From: Hofstenia miamia
Lineage: Eukaryota > Xenacoelomorpha > Acoela > Hofsteniidae
Direction: 5' to 3'
Assembly (NCBI GenBank): GCA_900660155.1
Contig: CABFPE010000008.1
Span: 1,124,453-1,188,452 of the forward strand
Length of the DNA stretch: 64,000 nucleotides
Below the pieces are notes generated by a model that was not told the origin of the DNA, searched no databases, and worked only from the letters and a program-made list of their open reading frames with translations. Shown in pieces: positions 1 to 11,800 of this stretch. Both the position numbers and the translations under genes were made by a program. Every line of letters begins with the position of its first letter. Position 1 is the first letter of the stretch.

Positions 1-541
1 CATCCAGTGGACAGCAGAATAATGGCAGTCAGTGGCATTATCTGACGAGAGCCATTTTGAGTGCCGCACTGCATTTAGGCGTCAGCAGTGGATTCCTGCC
101 GACAGCCCACAGTCAATTATCCAAACCACAAAGTGTGGGAAATCATTTCAGCCAATGAGCAGGCCGCCTACATGTGTGTGAAAGAATGATGCCGCGTATC
201 TGAACGTGTTAAATACCCGTGCAATACCACAGATGAGGGAATGGTTTGCAGATGGAAACGGAACATTTATGCATGACGGTGCAGCCAGTATCTCGCTAGA
301 GAGGGTGTTCGGGTGCTGCGATGGCCGGGTAACAGCCCAGGCTGAAGCCCCATTGAGAAAATCTGGGCTGTTATGAAACGCCGATTGGCTCAACAAACCA
401 TCACCACGAAGCAGCAGATGATCTGTGCCATCATAAAGTTGTGGGCACGCGATGAGAACTTCAATCAAGCGTTGGCATGATATTTTAAAAGCGTGCCTAG
501 AGGTCTAAAAGCATTGATTGCCCCAAAGGTGGCAACACTAA
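1..541 (+). pseudogene. Tc1-like (DD34E) transposase relic, 3' part
   Basis: Broken translation on the plus strand gives the last half of a Tc1-type transposase: a first catalytic block with SDESHFE near 40-60, a second block MHDGA near 272-285, and the C-terminal block SPIEKIWAVMKRRL near 335-375, which keeps the glutamate expected of a DD34E enzyme. It ends with the Tc1-type tail VPRGLKALIAPK near 495-525. Stops and frame changes are scattered through it, for example a stop in SPG*SPIE and another after QALA, so it cannot be translated. The 5' half lies off the window. It sits 50 bp from the intact element at 591. Family assignment is from motif order and is fairly secure; the subfamily is not determined. 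Confidence 0.75.
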
Positions 542-590
542 GTATTAGTAATTTTGTAGACTTCATTTCTGATACTATTGTGCGATTATA

Positions 591-1923
591 CAGGGTGATT
601 GTAAAGTCCCTTTAGCATTTCAACGCGTACATAGACACACATACTAACGTGAAGAAATTAGTCATTTGCTGCAATATGAGTGGTTATGTCTGTATTTGCT
701 TATCCAGCCAATGAAATTCTTATCACTTGTACAATTTCTCATTGGTTGCACATTCTTTGCATAATGTCGTATTCTATCGAACAGCGTGTGTATATGGTGA
801 TTGAAATGGCAAAAAGCGATGGATCCATCATTACTGTACAAAGACGATGGAAGAAAGAATTTAATGGACAGCCACCTAGCCACGTAACAATTCGCGATAC
901 ATTTGAACGATTTAAAAGTACTGGTGATGTTCATGACCGTAAACGAACAGGCAGGCCATCACTAAACGATGAGACAGGATCAGCAATTGTTGAACATTTT
1001 GAAGCAAATCCAAGTACGTCTATCAGAAAAGCATCTTACATTCTAAAAATTCCTTATTCTACTATCCAAAACAAGCTAAGCAATATTGGAATGAACGACT
1101 TCCACATAACACTGGTTCAAAAATTGACTGAGGAGGACTTGGCTGCCAGAAAAACAATGTGCGAAGATGTTCTTAACCGTATTGCTGCCGATCCTGATTA
1201 CCTGCGTTTCATTGTTTTCTCTGATGAAGCAAATTTCCACGTCGGTGGAAATGTTAACAAGTTTAATTGCCGGATATGGGGATATGAGAATCCCCATGCC
1301 ACTATGGATAGATGTTTTCAATCACCTAAGGTAACTGTGTGGGTGGGTTACAGTGCTCGATATTTGTTCGGACCTCATTTTTTTCCATCCACCATCAACA
1401 AAGACAATTATTTGGAAATGTTAAAAACCAAAGTGGTACCAGAACTGAAAAGGAAAAGAATATTCTCACGTACTGTATTCCAACAAGACGGCGCTCCTCC
1501 TCATTGGGGCCTCAATGTGCGCGAATACCTCAACCAAAATTTCGCTGGTCGCTGGTGGGGCAGAGATGGCCCACTGAATTGGAGCCCCAGAAGTCCGGAC
1601 CTAACACCTCTCGACTATTTTTTCTGGGGTTTCCTGCGAGAGAAAGTCTATGCGACACCAATTACCAGCATTGAAATGTTGAAAGCCCGAATAGAGCAAG
1701 GAGTAGACGAAATAGCTAATTCACCTTTATTGGAAAGTTCCATTCTTAGCCTTGAAAAAAGGTGTCATCAGTGTATCCAAAATGAAGGTGGGCACTTTGA
1801 ACACGTTTCATAACTTAAATTCAGGTATTTGTTATTTGGAAAATATATTACTTATTAATGGTTTCTCACTTTGTTTCATTTTATGGACGATTAAAATGCT
1901 AAAGGGACTTTACAATCACCCTG
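591..1923 (+). mobile_element. Complete DD41D mariner-type DNA transposon
   Basis: A 1,333-bp element bounded by perfect 30-bp terminal inverted repeats (591-620 and 1894-1923, beginning CAGGGTGATTGTAAAGTCCC) and flanked on both sides by TA (589-590, 1924-1925), the target duplication of the IS630-Tc1-mariner superfamily. It encloses a single uninterrupted transposase reading frame. Perfect repeats and an open frame point to a young insertion. It lies in TRRAP intronic or flanking DNA on the strand opposite to the host gene. Confidence 0.93.
764..1813 (+). CDS. DD41D mariner-type transposase, intact
   Basis: Cut-and-paste transposase of about 349 residues. The frame is open from 680, but I choose the ATG at 764 (MSYSIEQRVYMVIEMAKSDG) because helix-turn-helix homology begins there. 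An N-terminal helix-turn-helix pair occupies about residues 1-115, with the basic linker DRKRTGRPS. The RNase H-like catalytic core follows: FSDEANF with Asp154, FQQDGAPPHW with Asp242, and SPDLTPLDYFFWG with Asp284. There are 41 residues between the second and third aspartates, hence DD41D; if the upstream SPD aspartate (279) were used the spacing would be 36. The end LEKRCHQCIQNEGGHFEHV resembles that of related elements. No stops or frame breaks are seen, so it is a candidate functional enzyme. Confidence 0.92.
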   Translation: MSYSIEQRVYMVIEMAKSDGSIITVQRRWKKEFNGQPPSHVTIRDTFERFKSTGDVHDRKRTGRPSLNDETGSAIVEHFEANPSTSIRKASYILKIPYSTIQNKLSNIGMNDFHITLVQKLTEEDLAARKTMCEDVLNRIAADPDYLRFIVFSDEANFHVGGNVNKFNCRIWGYENPHATMDRCFQSPKVTVWVGYSARYLFGPHFFPSTINKDNYLEMLKTKVVPELKRKRIFSRTVFQQDGAPPHWGLNVREYLNQNFAGRWWGRDGPLNWSPRSPDLTPLDYFFWGFLREKVYATPITSIEMLKARIEQGVDEIANSPLLESSILSLEKRCHQCIQNEGGHFEHVS

Positions 1924-1925
1924 TA

Positions 1926-3021
1926 TGTCTGTTAAATTTGTGAGTTCGGTTTTCAATATAATTGTTATTATTAAAGTGCTTAAAGTTTGTAAATTAAATA
2001 CGAAGAACCAAGGTGTACTAAGGTGGTCATAATATGAGCCAGGTGATTTTTGCTAAAAATGTTGCCAGGTAAATAAACTTCCAAAACTCTGGTGAGTATT
2101 AGTCAATACCTGAACAATATACACAGAATAAAACATTAGTCTACATAATCAAATCTTGATGCTATGACAAAATTATGAAAAATATTTGGGTGGTGATAAT
2201 ATGGGTCGCACTGTATAATGGACATTCAAATTGATTCAACAATCTTGCCAGTGCCAGAGTGAGCTCAAGCAGTTTGAAGAAGAACTAGAAGAAAACAAGT
2301 TTGACAAGGCAAAGTAACGCAGCAAATAAGCTCAAGCCACGGAGAAGTCGTCACGATACCAGCAACAATACGCAGTCACTATCTGTGCACGCCGTTACGC
2401 TTTCCGACACAATACAACAGTGAGGCCTTTTACGCTTTTCCTACGCCCCAGAAACGCTAGGTCTTGTCCCCAAATCCAAACTCAACAGGTTCCAGGACAT
2501 CATTAGGCTTTTTAATCCAAAGCCACTGAAAATTGATCAGTCCCCCTATAATCTATAACGTCACCTTCTGCAGCACTTGGTAACTGTTGCTTAAACTTTT
2601 TCTCCAGTAACATCAAAACACCAAATACTGTGTCTAGGGTTTACATGTCCTCATATACTAGTGCTAATTTTGAAAATGATCAACTAATATAAACGGAATT
2701 TTTGACAAAGCAAGTTCAGAAATATTTCAGCCACAATGCAAAACTACCAAGATAAAAAAGATTTCAGTTTTTCTATAACTGAAGGAAAAAGGGGTTAGTA
2801 ATTTTATGTAATAAGAGAGCCAGTATGTAGTCCAATGTTCGTCAGCCCAAATTTTCTATCAAAAATCAACAATTTAGTGTCACTTAACTTCATAGCCTCT
2901 TCCCTGACTTCAATTGATTTTAAATCTTTACTAAGTGAAGGAAATTCGAAACAAAAACTTTCTATATAGTTTTAACCTATTAATACTGCGACATATGCTG
3001 ATAACTATTTTCATACTTATA
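1926..3021. other. Intervening AT-rich DNA, no gene recognised
   Basis: Between the DD41D element and the piggyBac. A short stretch near 2230-2330 reads like a charged, coiled-coil-type peptide (CQSELKQFEEELEENKFDKA) on the plus strand but is soon stopped and matches nothing I recognise. I found no TRRAP C-terminal exon here on the minus strand by eye. Confidence 0.5.
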
Positions 3022-3027
3022 TTAAAA

Positions 3028-5575
3028 CACTAGAACTACCGGCGGTGTCAATTGACACCTGAGCCTTACTTCTCTATCGTTTATTCTTGTTGTATGATAT
3101 TTATAGGTAATTGCTTTCAGGCCTGTGAATGAATAATGATGGGGTATATATACATGGTATATATTAGATTGTAACGTTAAAAGTTTTTGCTGTGGACACT
3201 TGTACCCCAAGAACTACCAACGGTGTCAATTGACACCTCAATATATTCGGCTACTTTTAGATGCTTATCTATCAAATCTTGTGAGTGAAATGCAAGATTT
3301 GTCTCTCATATATACACACATTTCATGACAGCAGTTTGCCCTGTAAGCATCTTGGGGAGTTATCGAATGAGCGTGTATCATTGTGAGCCAATCAGGATCG
3401 ACGATTAGTCGTTAGCGAGCTGTTGATGCAAATACTGTATACTCGCTATCATCTTGCTGGCGTGCAGTACGATTCATGTCGAGACCTCGCAGATACACGG
3501 CTCAGAGAGCTCTTGAAGTACTATCGCAATACAATGAAAGCGATACTGATTCGGAAAACGAGGAAATACCAGAAGATGTGAGACAAGAACTAGATCAAGC
3601 TTCAGAATATAATGGTAAGACATGCTTCAATATTTGATATGTTGGGCGATATACTAAAACCGATTTTCTTTTTAGGAGATAGCGACCAGTACTCGGCGAA
3701 TAATTCAGAAGAAGAGGAAGGTGAGGAGATGGAGATCGAACAAACTCAAGCTGAAGAATCTTATGTTGCTCGTGATGGTACTACTTGGGTGAGACTGTCT
3801 GGTAGGCCTAGTGACTTACACACACCAGCTTCGTCTTCTTCCGAAAACATTATTCACACTGCACCAGGTCCATCGAGCTCTTCTAGGCGCAAAATAAGTA
3901 GTGTGATCACATCATTTCTCCAAATAGTAGATGAAGCGATGTTTAGAAAGATTCATGCTTGTACTGTTGCTCATGCCAGATCTGCGAATGACACAAAATT
4001 CGAAATTTCATTGGAAGACATTTATTCTTTCGTAGGTCTGCTCTTTGCAAGAGGTGTCTTTATTGCAAAGAATGAGCCACTTGATTCGTTGTGGTCAAAC
4101 GAGTACGGTAGAAACATATTCAAGTCTACCATGTCACGAAATAAATTTCAGTTTATAATGAAACATTTACGGTTTGATGAGAAAAGCACACGCTCAGAGA
4201 GGCGTCAAACTGATAAATTTTGTCCTATTAGAGAGTTATGGACGCGATTTGTTGAGAATTCCCAGTCAGCTTTCAATCCTTCAGCTGAGCTAACCGTAGA
4301 TGAACAATTATTTCCAATGAAATCAAGGTGCCCATTTATTCAATTCATCCCTACCAAACCCGACAAATATGGTTCCAAGTTCTGGTTATTATGCGACGCA
4401 ATTGAAAGATACATCTATAATGCTCAGCCATACTTAGGCAAGGTTGAAACTGAAAATCGTCGAGGAATGCAACTTGGAGAGTTTGTTGTGATGAAACTTC
4501 TCGAAAAGTATTTCGGTGGAGGCTATAATGTCACCACAGATAGTTTTTTCACTAGCCTCTCATTGTCAAGGAATCTTTTGAGCAAAAACATCACCCTAGT
4601 TGGAACGATGAAGTCTAATCGCCGTGAAATTCCTCCGGTGTTGCATCATGAGAAAGAGAAGCCTGTCAAAACTTTCTTGGCTGCCAAGGTTCCATCTGAG
4701 AAGTCTTGTCTCTTTTCGTATAAAGCAAAGAAGGACAAAAATGTTATCTTATTGTCTTCCTTCCATTCTACCGCATCCATGATAGATGATGTCCCAGAAG
4801 TCATTCGTTCTTACAATAATACCAAATATGGTGTTGACACTGTCGATCAAATGGCAAGACAGTACAGCACCAAAAGTTCTTCTCGTCGCTGGCCTTTTCA
4901 AATCTTTTGCAACATGCTTGATCTTGCCGCAATAAATTCACACACACTGTTCAAGGAAGTTTGCGGTTCGAACATGAGCAGGAGAGACTACCTGATCACC
5001 ATGGCAAACGAGTTGATTGCACTATCTCCAAAACCAGAGATAAAAGCTAGCAAGACTCCAAAACACACAGAACAATCGAACAAACGCGTGAAATGTAGAC
5101 TGTGCAAAATAAACTGTACACGTTCTTCGTGCATTCACTGCGAAAAGTTTGTATGTGGATCATGTACGAACATTGTATGTAAAGAGTGTTCCTAGATTAT
5201 CAAATGTATTCCATTGGTAGAATAGAAACGTGTTCTCATTTTTCTATTGTGTGGTTTTGTTTTTTATCAATGCATTCAACCGGGTTTATAAGTATACATG
5301 TTATCATAATTTACCCATATGGATTTCAAGAAAATATGATAAAATATCATTTTACAGAAGAAATTCGTATTAATTGCATGTATTGAGTACTCAGTAAATT
5401 GCATAAAAGCAGCAATATCTGGGAAAATATGTTATAGAATTATGTAAAATACAACTAAGATAAATGTCCCAAAGATATAAAATGAAATCATACTTCTATC
5501 TAGATTAAAAGCATTAGGTGTCAATTGACACCTCATGGTAGTTCTTGGGGTATAAAAATCATGGTAGTTCTAGTG
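3028..5575 (+). mobile_element. Complete piggyBac transposon
   Basis: Outer inverted repeats CACTAGAACTACC (3028-3040) and its complement (5563-5575) are flanked by TTAA at 3022-3025 and 5576-5579, the piggyBac target site; two extra A bases separate the left TTAA from the repeat. Inside is a second inverted-repeat pair CCCCAAGAACTACC (3205-3218 and 5537-5550). The 16-bp palindrome GGTGTCAATTGACACC occurs three times (3044-3059, 3222-3237, 5517-5532). The single transposase gene between is open after removal of one 61-bp intron. Ends, target site and gene agree, so the element looks whole. Confidence 0.92.
3476..5195 (+). CDS. piggyBac transposase, two exons, intact
   Basis: DDE transposase that excises and inserts at TTAA. 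I join exon 1 (3476-3614, beginning MSRPRRYTAQRALEVLSQYN) to exon 2 (3676-5195) across a 61-bp GT-AG intron (GTAAGA...TTTTTAG). The reading frame stays open and gives 552 residues. An ATG at 3612 also opens the frame through the intron, but it would lack the usual acidic N-terminus, so I reject it as the main start. An acidic N-terminal region (residues 1-75) is followed by the DDE_Tnp_1_7 domain with Asp255 (TVDEQLFPM), Asp335 (TTDSFF) and Asp434 (YGVDTVDQM). A C-terminal cysteine-rich zinc-binding domain (CRLCKINC...CKEC, about 515-551) follows, as in active piggyBac enzymes. No disabling change is seen. Confidence 0.93.
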
Positions 5576-5579
5576 TTAA

Positions 5580-6883
5580 TAGTTCTAGCATGTACTCTTT
5601 TTGGATAAACTATTTTTTGCTTAAGAAGACGTAAAGTATTATCTATAAATTTTTACGATCACAAACCTTAGTGACATCATTTCCTAAAGGACCAGTGTGA
5701 GTGGTGAATGAATTTCAACTTACTTAATAACCATGACGAAATCTCAAATTGAATTTCAATTTCTCTAGAATAAGTTAATGTATCTAATATTAAAAAACTA
5801 TCTGCAAGTCTAACAGAAAACCATTATAAAAGCTATATTATGAATCAGATTGGCGAAATATTCAAACAAAACAGGCCAAGGATGATTTTGAATACATCAA
5901 AAGGATCGAGCATGAGGTTGATAAGAGCAGGACTACGGACATCAAAATTTATATAAAAAAATCAATGGACACACTAAATATTGCAAGCGTTCAAGTAACC
6001 AATAATACTTTCTACAACAAAGAGGATATTATAAACACTTTCAATGCTGGTACCTTTTAGTTTATTGCTGTTTTCGTTTGCATAATATTCTTTTGGTAAT
6101 CTTATATTGATTTTTAATAGTAGAATGGTGACGGGAATGTTTTTCGGTGCAGTGATGACAAAACAATTTGTATGCGCTTCCTAACTTTGAGCTTGGCGTT
6201 TCAGCTGTGATATTTTCAAAAAGCTAAATGCGATTTGCAAAAACCTGCATTTAAATTAATCACTGCTAAAAGATTTACAAAGTGTACGAAGTGTTGATAT
6301 ACGAAATTGGTAAATAATTTTGTATATTTTGATGTTTATTGGTTAATGATCCTGGGGAACTAAGAATGCAAATAATTGAGAAAAATCATAACCACTCCTG
6401 CCATAGTTTGTACTTGCATTTCTTCCAATATTTCTGTAAGTTTAAGTGGATTAAATAAAATCTGAAATAATTCTGCTTCACTTTCTTCAATCTTGCAACC
6501 TATTTGAAAAATTCCGACCAATAATTAGTAAATTATTTCAAAAAAAACTTAGAATCTGAATGCACCCCTTCCCAATATTTTTCTTATCTAAATAGCCAGG
6601 GGAGGGGCTTGGGACCAGGATAAAATAATTATAGTACAAGTCAGTGGCGTAATCATTTAAGAACTGATATTTTGAAACTTCATACACCTCTCTAGTAATT
6701 AAATGCATTTATTACTAAATTAAATTTAATGACTAAAAAACGTCCTTTATATGAATTAATTGGCCGATTTTGCAAACTAGGTGTTGGAAAACTTAAATTC
6801 AACGAAAATGTATACTGCATTTCTTAAAAGATCTAATATAAAAGTTTTGTCTTTTGAAATTCAATATAAACTGAATAACTTAC
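5580..6883. other. TRRAP intron, with duplicated exon-like segment
   Basis: AT-rich intronic DNA left of the last TRRAP exon visible. It holds one copy of a repeated segment (5693-5899, listed separately) followed by a plus-strand open stretch to about 6060. No further TRRAP exon was recognised by eye. Confidence 0.6.
5693..5899 (+). repeat. Dispersed duplicate, copy A (with 8373-8641)
   Basis: About 200 bp closely matching 8373-8641 in the same orientation, in a different TRRAP intron. The copies differ by scattered substitutions and by a ~60-bp segment present only in copy B. Both keep a reading frame containing [10 protein letters not shown] and QAKDDFEYI. In copy A the frame runs on as a charged peptide (KRIEHEVDKSRTTDIKIYIK) to a stop near 6060. 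I do not recognise the protein. It may be an exon fragment of another gene carried by a repeat. Confidence 0.7.
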
Positions 6884-8862
6884 GGCTTGCTGACGAGAAG
6901 TAAGAATTTTCCATACTCTAGGGAAAAGTTCGACCCACAACCAATGAGACAACTCTGAATCATTATGACACAATTGAGCAACTGCATTCAGGTAGGTTGC
7001 GGTCTAATGAAAAAAATTGTGAATGAAACATTTGCAAACTCATACCTTCTGATCTCGAAGTCGATGAACGAATCTAGAATGACGCTTTAGCATAATGATG
7101 ATTTTCTCATCAGAGGAACCCTCAGTTCCCAAAGCACTAAGTTTATCTAGATCACCATCACTATCCTCTTCCTATACAAGAAAATAAAATATCATGAGCC
7201 TATTGAAAGCTACCTCGTCAAAATCTGAATCAGTTTTATCACTGAGAGTATCCAACATATCCTTATGACGTTCAGCACGAACATTACCATCTTCAATTGC
7301 CAGATCAAGAACTGATGTGATTTTGGGCAAAAGACTACCAGTGGGTGAATTCAAAACACTAACGTTAGGATCCGCAACCGCAAGAAAGAGCTGAAAAATC
7401 AGAAAATGTATTTATGTACAGCAAGTTAGTGAAGACTTACATGAATACACTGTTTAATCCAATAATGTTGTTGCATGGTCTCCCAGTTCTGTGAACAGCT
7501 GATATAGAGTACTCTCTCATAAAGTCTCTTCTTGATACTTTCATCAAATATTTCGAAGAACTTTGCACGGATTTTAGGTTGATTAGACCTAAGACCTGAT
7601 AGAAATGCCTGTTCCAGTTTAGCAGTAAGTTCCCCAAAGTTTACAGAGGAGTCACTAAAAATCCACTTTCCAATAATACATTTTTATTAAAATATTAAAA
7701 GTATGATGAAAACATAAAATGAAAAATTACCTGTAAACGAAACTGACTATTTCCAGGAACTCCGTATTAAGTTCAACATCATCAGGGAATCGTTTGTCAA
7801 TACTTTGCATTAGTTTGTACAACAATGTAGTTTTCTCACGCTGAGATAAGGCTTGATGCATTGAGTGTGGAGCCTAATATAAAAGTGCATAATCCAAAAT
7901 AAAACTTTTAACCTAGTAAAGAATCAAAGAAAAAGTACCTTGGACATATGGAAACACTCCTCTACGAATTTAACGATAGCTTTAACCATTTTAGGATCGG
8001 ACGATTTCTCAATCAATGTGAATAGAATAATACTGAAGAATGTTTTCTTAGTTTCGGTGTTCATCAGGGTTATCCTACCCTTCAGCAATGTAATCAAAGT
8101 AGTTATCAACTCAGTTGTACCTAAACAACAAAATGATAGACGATAGCAGCGATGGCCATTGAAATAACAAAATTACATAATCAACTTAAATTAAAAAAAA
8201 TCAATATATCCATATTCTTGATTTAACCTAAAAATTTTTATACTGAAGGATTAATGTCTACCAGATCACATACAGTTAAACTTTGAGATCCTATTATATT
8301 CAGACTAGCCTTTTGTTGAAATTTGACTAATTGGTTTTATGCTTGCAACTGAATAAATTGCAGGTTCAGGTGCAGTGTGAGTGGTGAATGATTTTCAAAT
8401 TTCCTTAATAACCATGACGAAATCTGAAATTGTATTTCAATTTCTCTAGAACAAGTTAATGTATCTAATATTAAAAAAAGTATCTGCAAGCCTAACAGAA
8501 AACCATTATAAAGGCAGGTACTGCGAAAGGTAACTAAATTCTTAGACCACAGACAATTACATTATGAACAATTGAGTGTATTATGAATCAGATTGGCGAA
8601 ATATTCAAACCTTACAGGCCAAGGATGATTTTGAATACATAAATATAAATTTAGACATTAGTTAAAAGTTATCAATAAACAAGTATACTCACTTGTCGAC
8701 GTTTCACTTGTTGGCTGTGGACTTATATGATCGCGCATTAACTTTTGCATTGTTCTGATGATGGGTGGTAAAAGAGAATCAATGTAAGATGCGTTTTTTA
8801 CACAAGCGGCTTTTAATAACATAACTGTGCCATACAGTGAATGAGGAGTAGCAGTTGGAACC
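6884..8862 (-). CDS. TRRAP: TRRAP exons 39-45 (last seen in window)
   Basis: Exons: 8862-8693, 8120-7939, 7873-7731, 7654-7441, 7390-7214, 7171-7046, 7003-6884. The first acceptor is the TTTAG before GGTTCC at 8862; it gives [18 protein letters not shown] across the join, matching human YEK-ATNANPSQLFGTLMI. Upstream open sequence to 8906 is therefore intron. Later blocks are [60 protein letters not shown] and [18 protein letters not shown]. The last exon ends with a GTAAGT donor at 6883, so the gene continues leftwards. A short acidic linker ([17 protein letters not shown]) replaces the longer acidic segment of the human protein. Confidence 0.95.
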
Positions 8863-11800
8863 CTAAACAAATCATCGAAATACATGTACGGATCATAAAG
8901 TGACATAATGTTGATTATAACAATTGTCTAAAAAATATTCTACATATCTACCCATCTAAAAGATGATAGAGAAATGTAAGCAAAAAAAACTTCAGCAAAT
9001 TGAACTTTAGGGTGTCCACACATTAACCTTTACCAATTTCTAGGCCGAATATGAAGCATGCAAAGTTTTTGTGAGAATTTTATATGAGCTTAACGATGTC
9101 TCGATACAAGCACAATCAATCACTGGCAGCGTATTGAGCACAATGCTCATATGGACTTGATAACCGAAACTGATCACTGACTGCGATAATTTTGAAAAAA
9201 TAAAAAGATTGTCCTAGACAGTTCCTTTCAAACGACAAAATGATCATATTATTTTATTAAACTTGGCGAAAATGTGGATGATACTCAGGCAAAAACTGTT
9301 AGCCTAATGCAACATATCTTCTTGAAAAAGCGATGAGTGTTCAGCAAATCACTGAATGGTACACCAGAAGAAGGATCAAACATTTTGGAAGCGCACTAGT
9401 AAGCAGGCCGCTTTCAACATGTATCAATGAAGTACTAATTTAAAAATAAATGAGTTGATACTGACTTCTGAACGATATTTGAAAGATAAAAAGTTTGAAA
9501 AAGAGCCTCTCACTGGAAAATGCGCTAGCTACATGCTAGCAAAACGCTAGCAAGGTTATGCTAAGGACAGCTAGGTTACAAATATTTTAAAATTTATTGG
9601 AATTATTATCATTTTTGGAAAATTCAACATATATACACTATAAGATTATTATTTTTAATCTAGAAAATTTAATATTTTATAATATACGAAGTGTTCACTT
9701 CACTAACACTAGCGTTTTTCTAGCTTATTAACGCTAGTGGCCAGATGCCATCTTTGAATGGAAACTGAATTGCAGGGTAGCTGTAAAAATGCTAGAATAA
9801 TAGCTTGACTACACTTGTGTAATTATTTATGCAACTAACTTGATATTTTTACAAAGGATAGTTAATCTAATAAAATTGTATGCATAAACTATTGTATAAT
9901 TGATTTCAGAAGGCATTTGCATATAAAACAGCGTTATTTATTTTCTACAAAATCCAATGGTTTTCATCTCTATTATTATTTTAATTATTTACATTTGGCA
10001 TAAATGTTTCCATTATAAAATTTGTTTGTAGTAAGTATCAGTAAACTTCTGCGATCAATTTTTGCAAATATTCAATTAACATATTAGTTTTTGTAGCTAA
10101 TGTTTATTTGAAAGTAATCTAAACAATTTGTTTCCAAGGATTCAATGTTTTGTTTTTATTTTTCTAGCAACATTCTATACATTTTATTATTTTTTCTTTA
10201 TTAAAACAGCATTTATAATTACATTTAGAAATATTGTATTACTAAATTTAATAACAACGCAGTGGGACATTTGTAATTTTTAAAAATTATAGAGCTCTTC
10301 TGAAGTGAATGATATAAAATTGTAAAGTTTTATCTTGTGCTGAAATTGCCAAATCATCGTTAATAAATCGATAGTGTTGCAAATAATTATCTCTTGGGAA
10401 GCGCAACGTTTATTCATTATATTAATTAGTCACTTACTATTAGTATGAATATTGAATCATCAATGTGTCAGCAAACGTGTATTTTACTTGAATTTATATT
10501 TACCAAAATTTTAAAATTTTATTATTTCTATAGTCAGAATATCTGTTATTGGCAATTATTGGTATTATTGGTTTGTTCAATACGTATGTGTATCTAAATT
10601 ATCATATTAGATATTACCTCTATGTTGCATGCACGAATTATACGCGATGTAAAACATTTGACATGCTCAAATCACAAGCTTTCACTTCTAAGCAGAGTGT
10701 TGTTCACCAGCGAAAGTGAAAACCGATAATGACGGATTGAAAACGGTTATGTTTTTCCGTTATTGATCGGGTATCTTTATTAAAATATTTTAAATCATAC
10801 TAAATGATTTTTAAAAGGGGCATCTTCAGCTCCAAACTTAAGCAACAGAAGTTCTGGAGAGTTTCAACCGTTTTTGAGTCGGAGAATTTGGAATGACAAA
10901 TTCTTGCTGGCTGCCGTACTGACAGTGCACCAGCAATGTTGGGTGCTATTCGGGCTTCTAAGCTTCTATAAAGAACCAAGATCCAAGAAGATAAGGCGTT
11001 CACTTCATTGTGCGTTATACAACTACTTTAAGAGCGGAGGAATGAATAATTCCAAAATGGGCAAAGAAGGAATATAACAAAATAGGTTGAGAATGATTGA
11101 TCTATATGATGTTAATAGATATTTACACACACTTGATTCTATTTTCGTGTATTACTATCTGTTTCTATATTCGAATAGGAAATAGGGAATAAATTTTATG
11201 CATCATCACTTATAGAAATATGAACTATTATTCGAAAAGACGCCGTGCAATAAATTCTATGAATGTTGACTTTCAAGAAGAGTCCTTTGAAGAATGTGAA
11301 AATACAGAATTTCTCGAAACAGATTTCTTAAGTAGTTTTGAAGAAGACATTCGTTTGATAGTGATGTACAAAATTTTGATTTTAGTTCTACAACTTCTAA
11401 TGCACCAAGTAAAGAAGATTCTGATAAACTAGAGGTATTAATTTTGTATTTAACCTAAAACATTTAAACTCAACTGTAATTTAACCAGTTCAATTGTTTG
11501 CTGCGCATGTTGTTACGTTATGTTTTTGTGTTATGCACAATGTCTTTTCTATTAGTTTATTGTTATGCTACTTATTTTTAGGATCCACTGACGTTGTCAC
11601 AAGAACTATATATGTTTTGTCCTTTTCAACATTAGTCGCTGTGGAATGATATATTTGCTAGATATCTTAAAGCGTCACAAATTTATGGGTACTCCTGATA
11701 CTTTCTACATTCTACAAAAAGAAGAAGGAAAAAAATTACCTCTGGTATGACTTAATAATAAAGAGGGAAAGTTTTGTTACCTGAGTATTTCAGAAAATTT

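Noticed and set aside
3612-3675. ATG at 3612 as piggyBac start
   Set aside because: It lies at a splice donor; the spliced model from 3476 gives the acidic N-terminus usual in the family and removes intronic codons.
8863-8906. Open extension of the TRRAP exon starting [14 protein letters not shown]
   Set aside because: A TTTAG acceptor at 8863-8864 gives an exact phase match to the previous exon and to the conserved NYEK-x-LFGTLM region; the extension is intron.
10800-11077. Overlapping frames on both strands near the EnSpm-like 5' region
   Set aside because: No recognisable motif; they overlap each other on opposite strands and precede the first transposase block.
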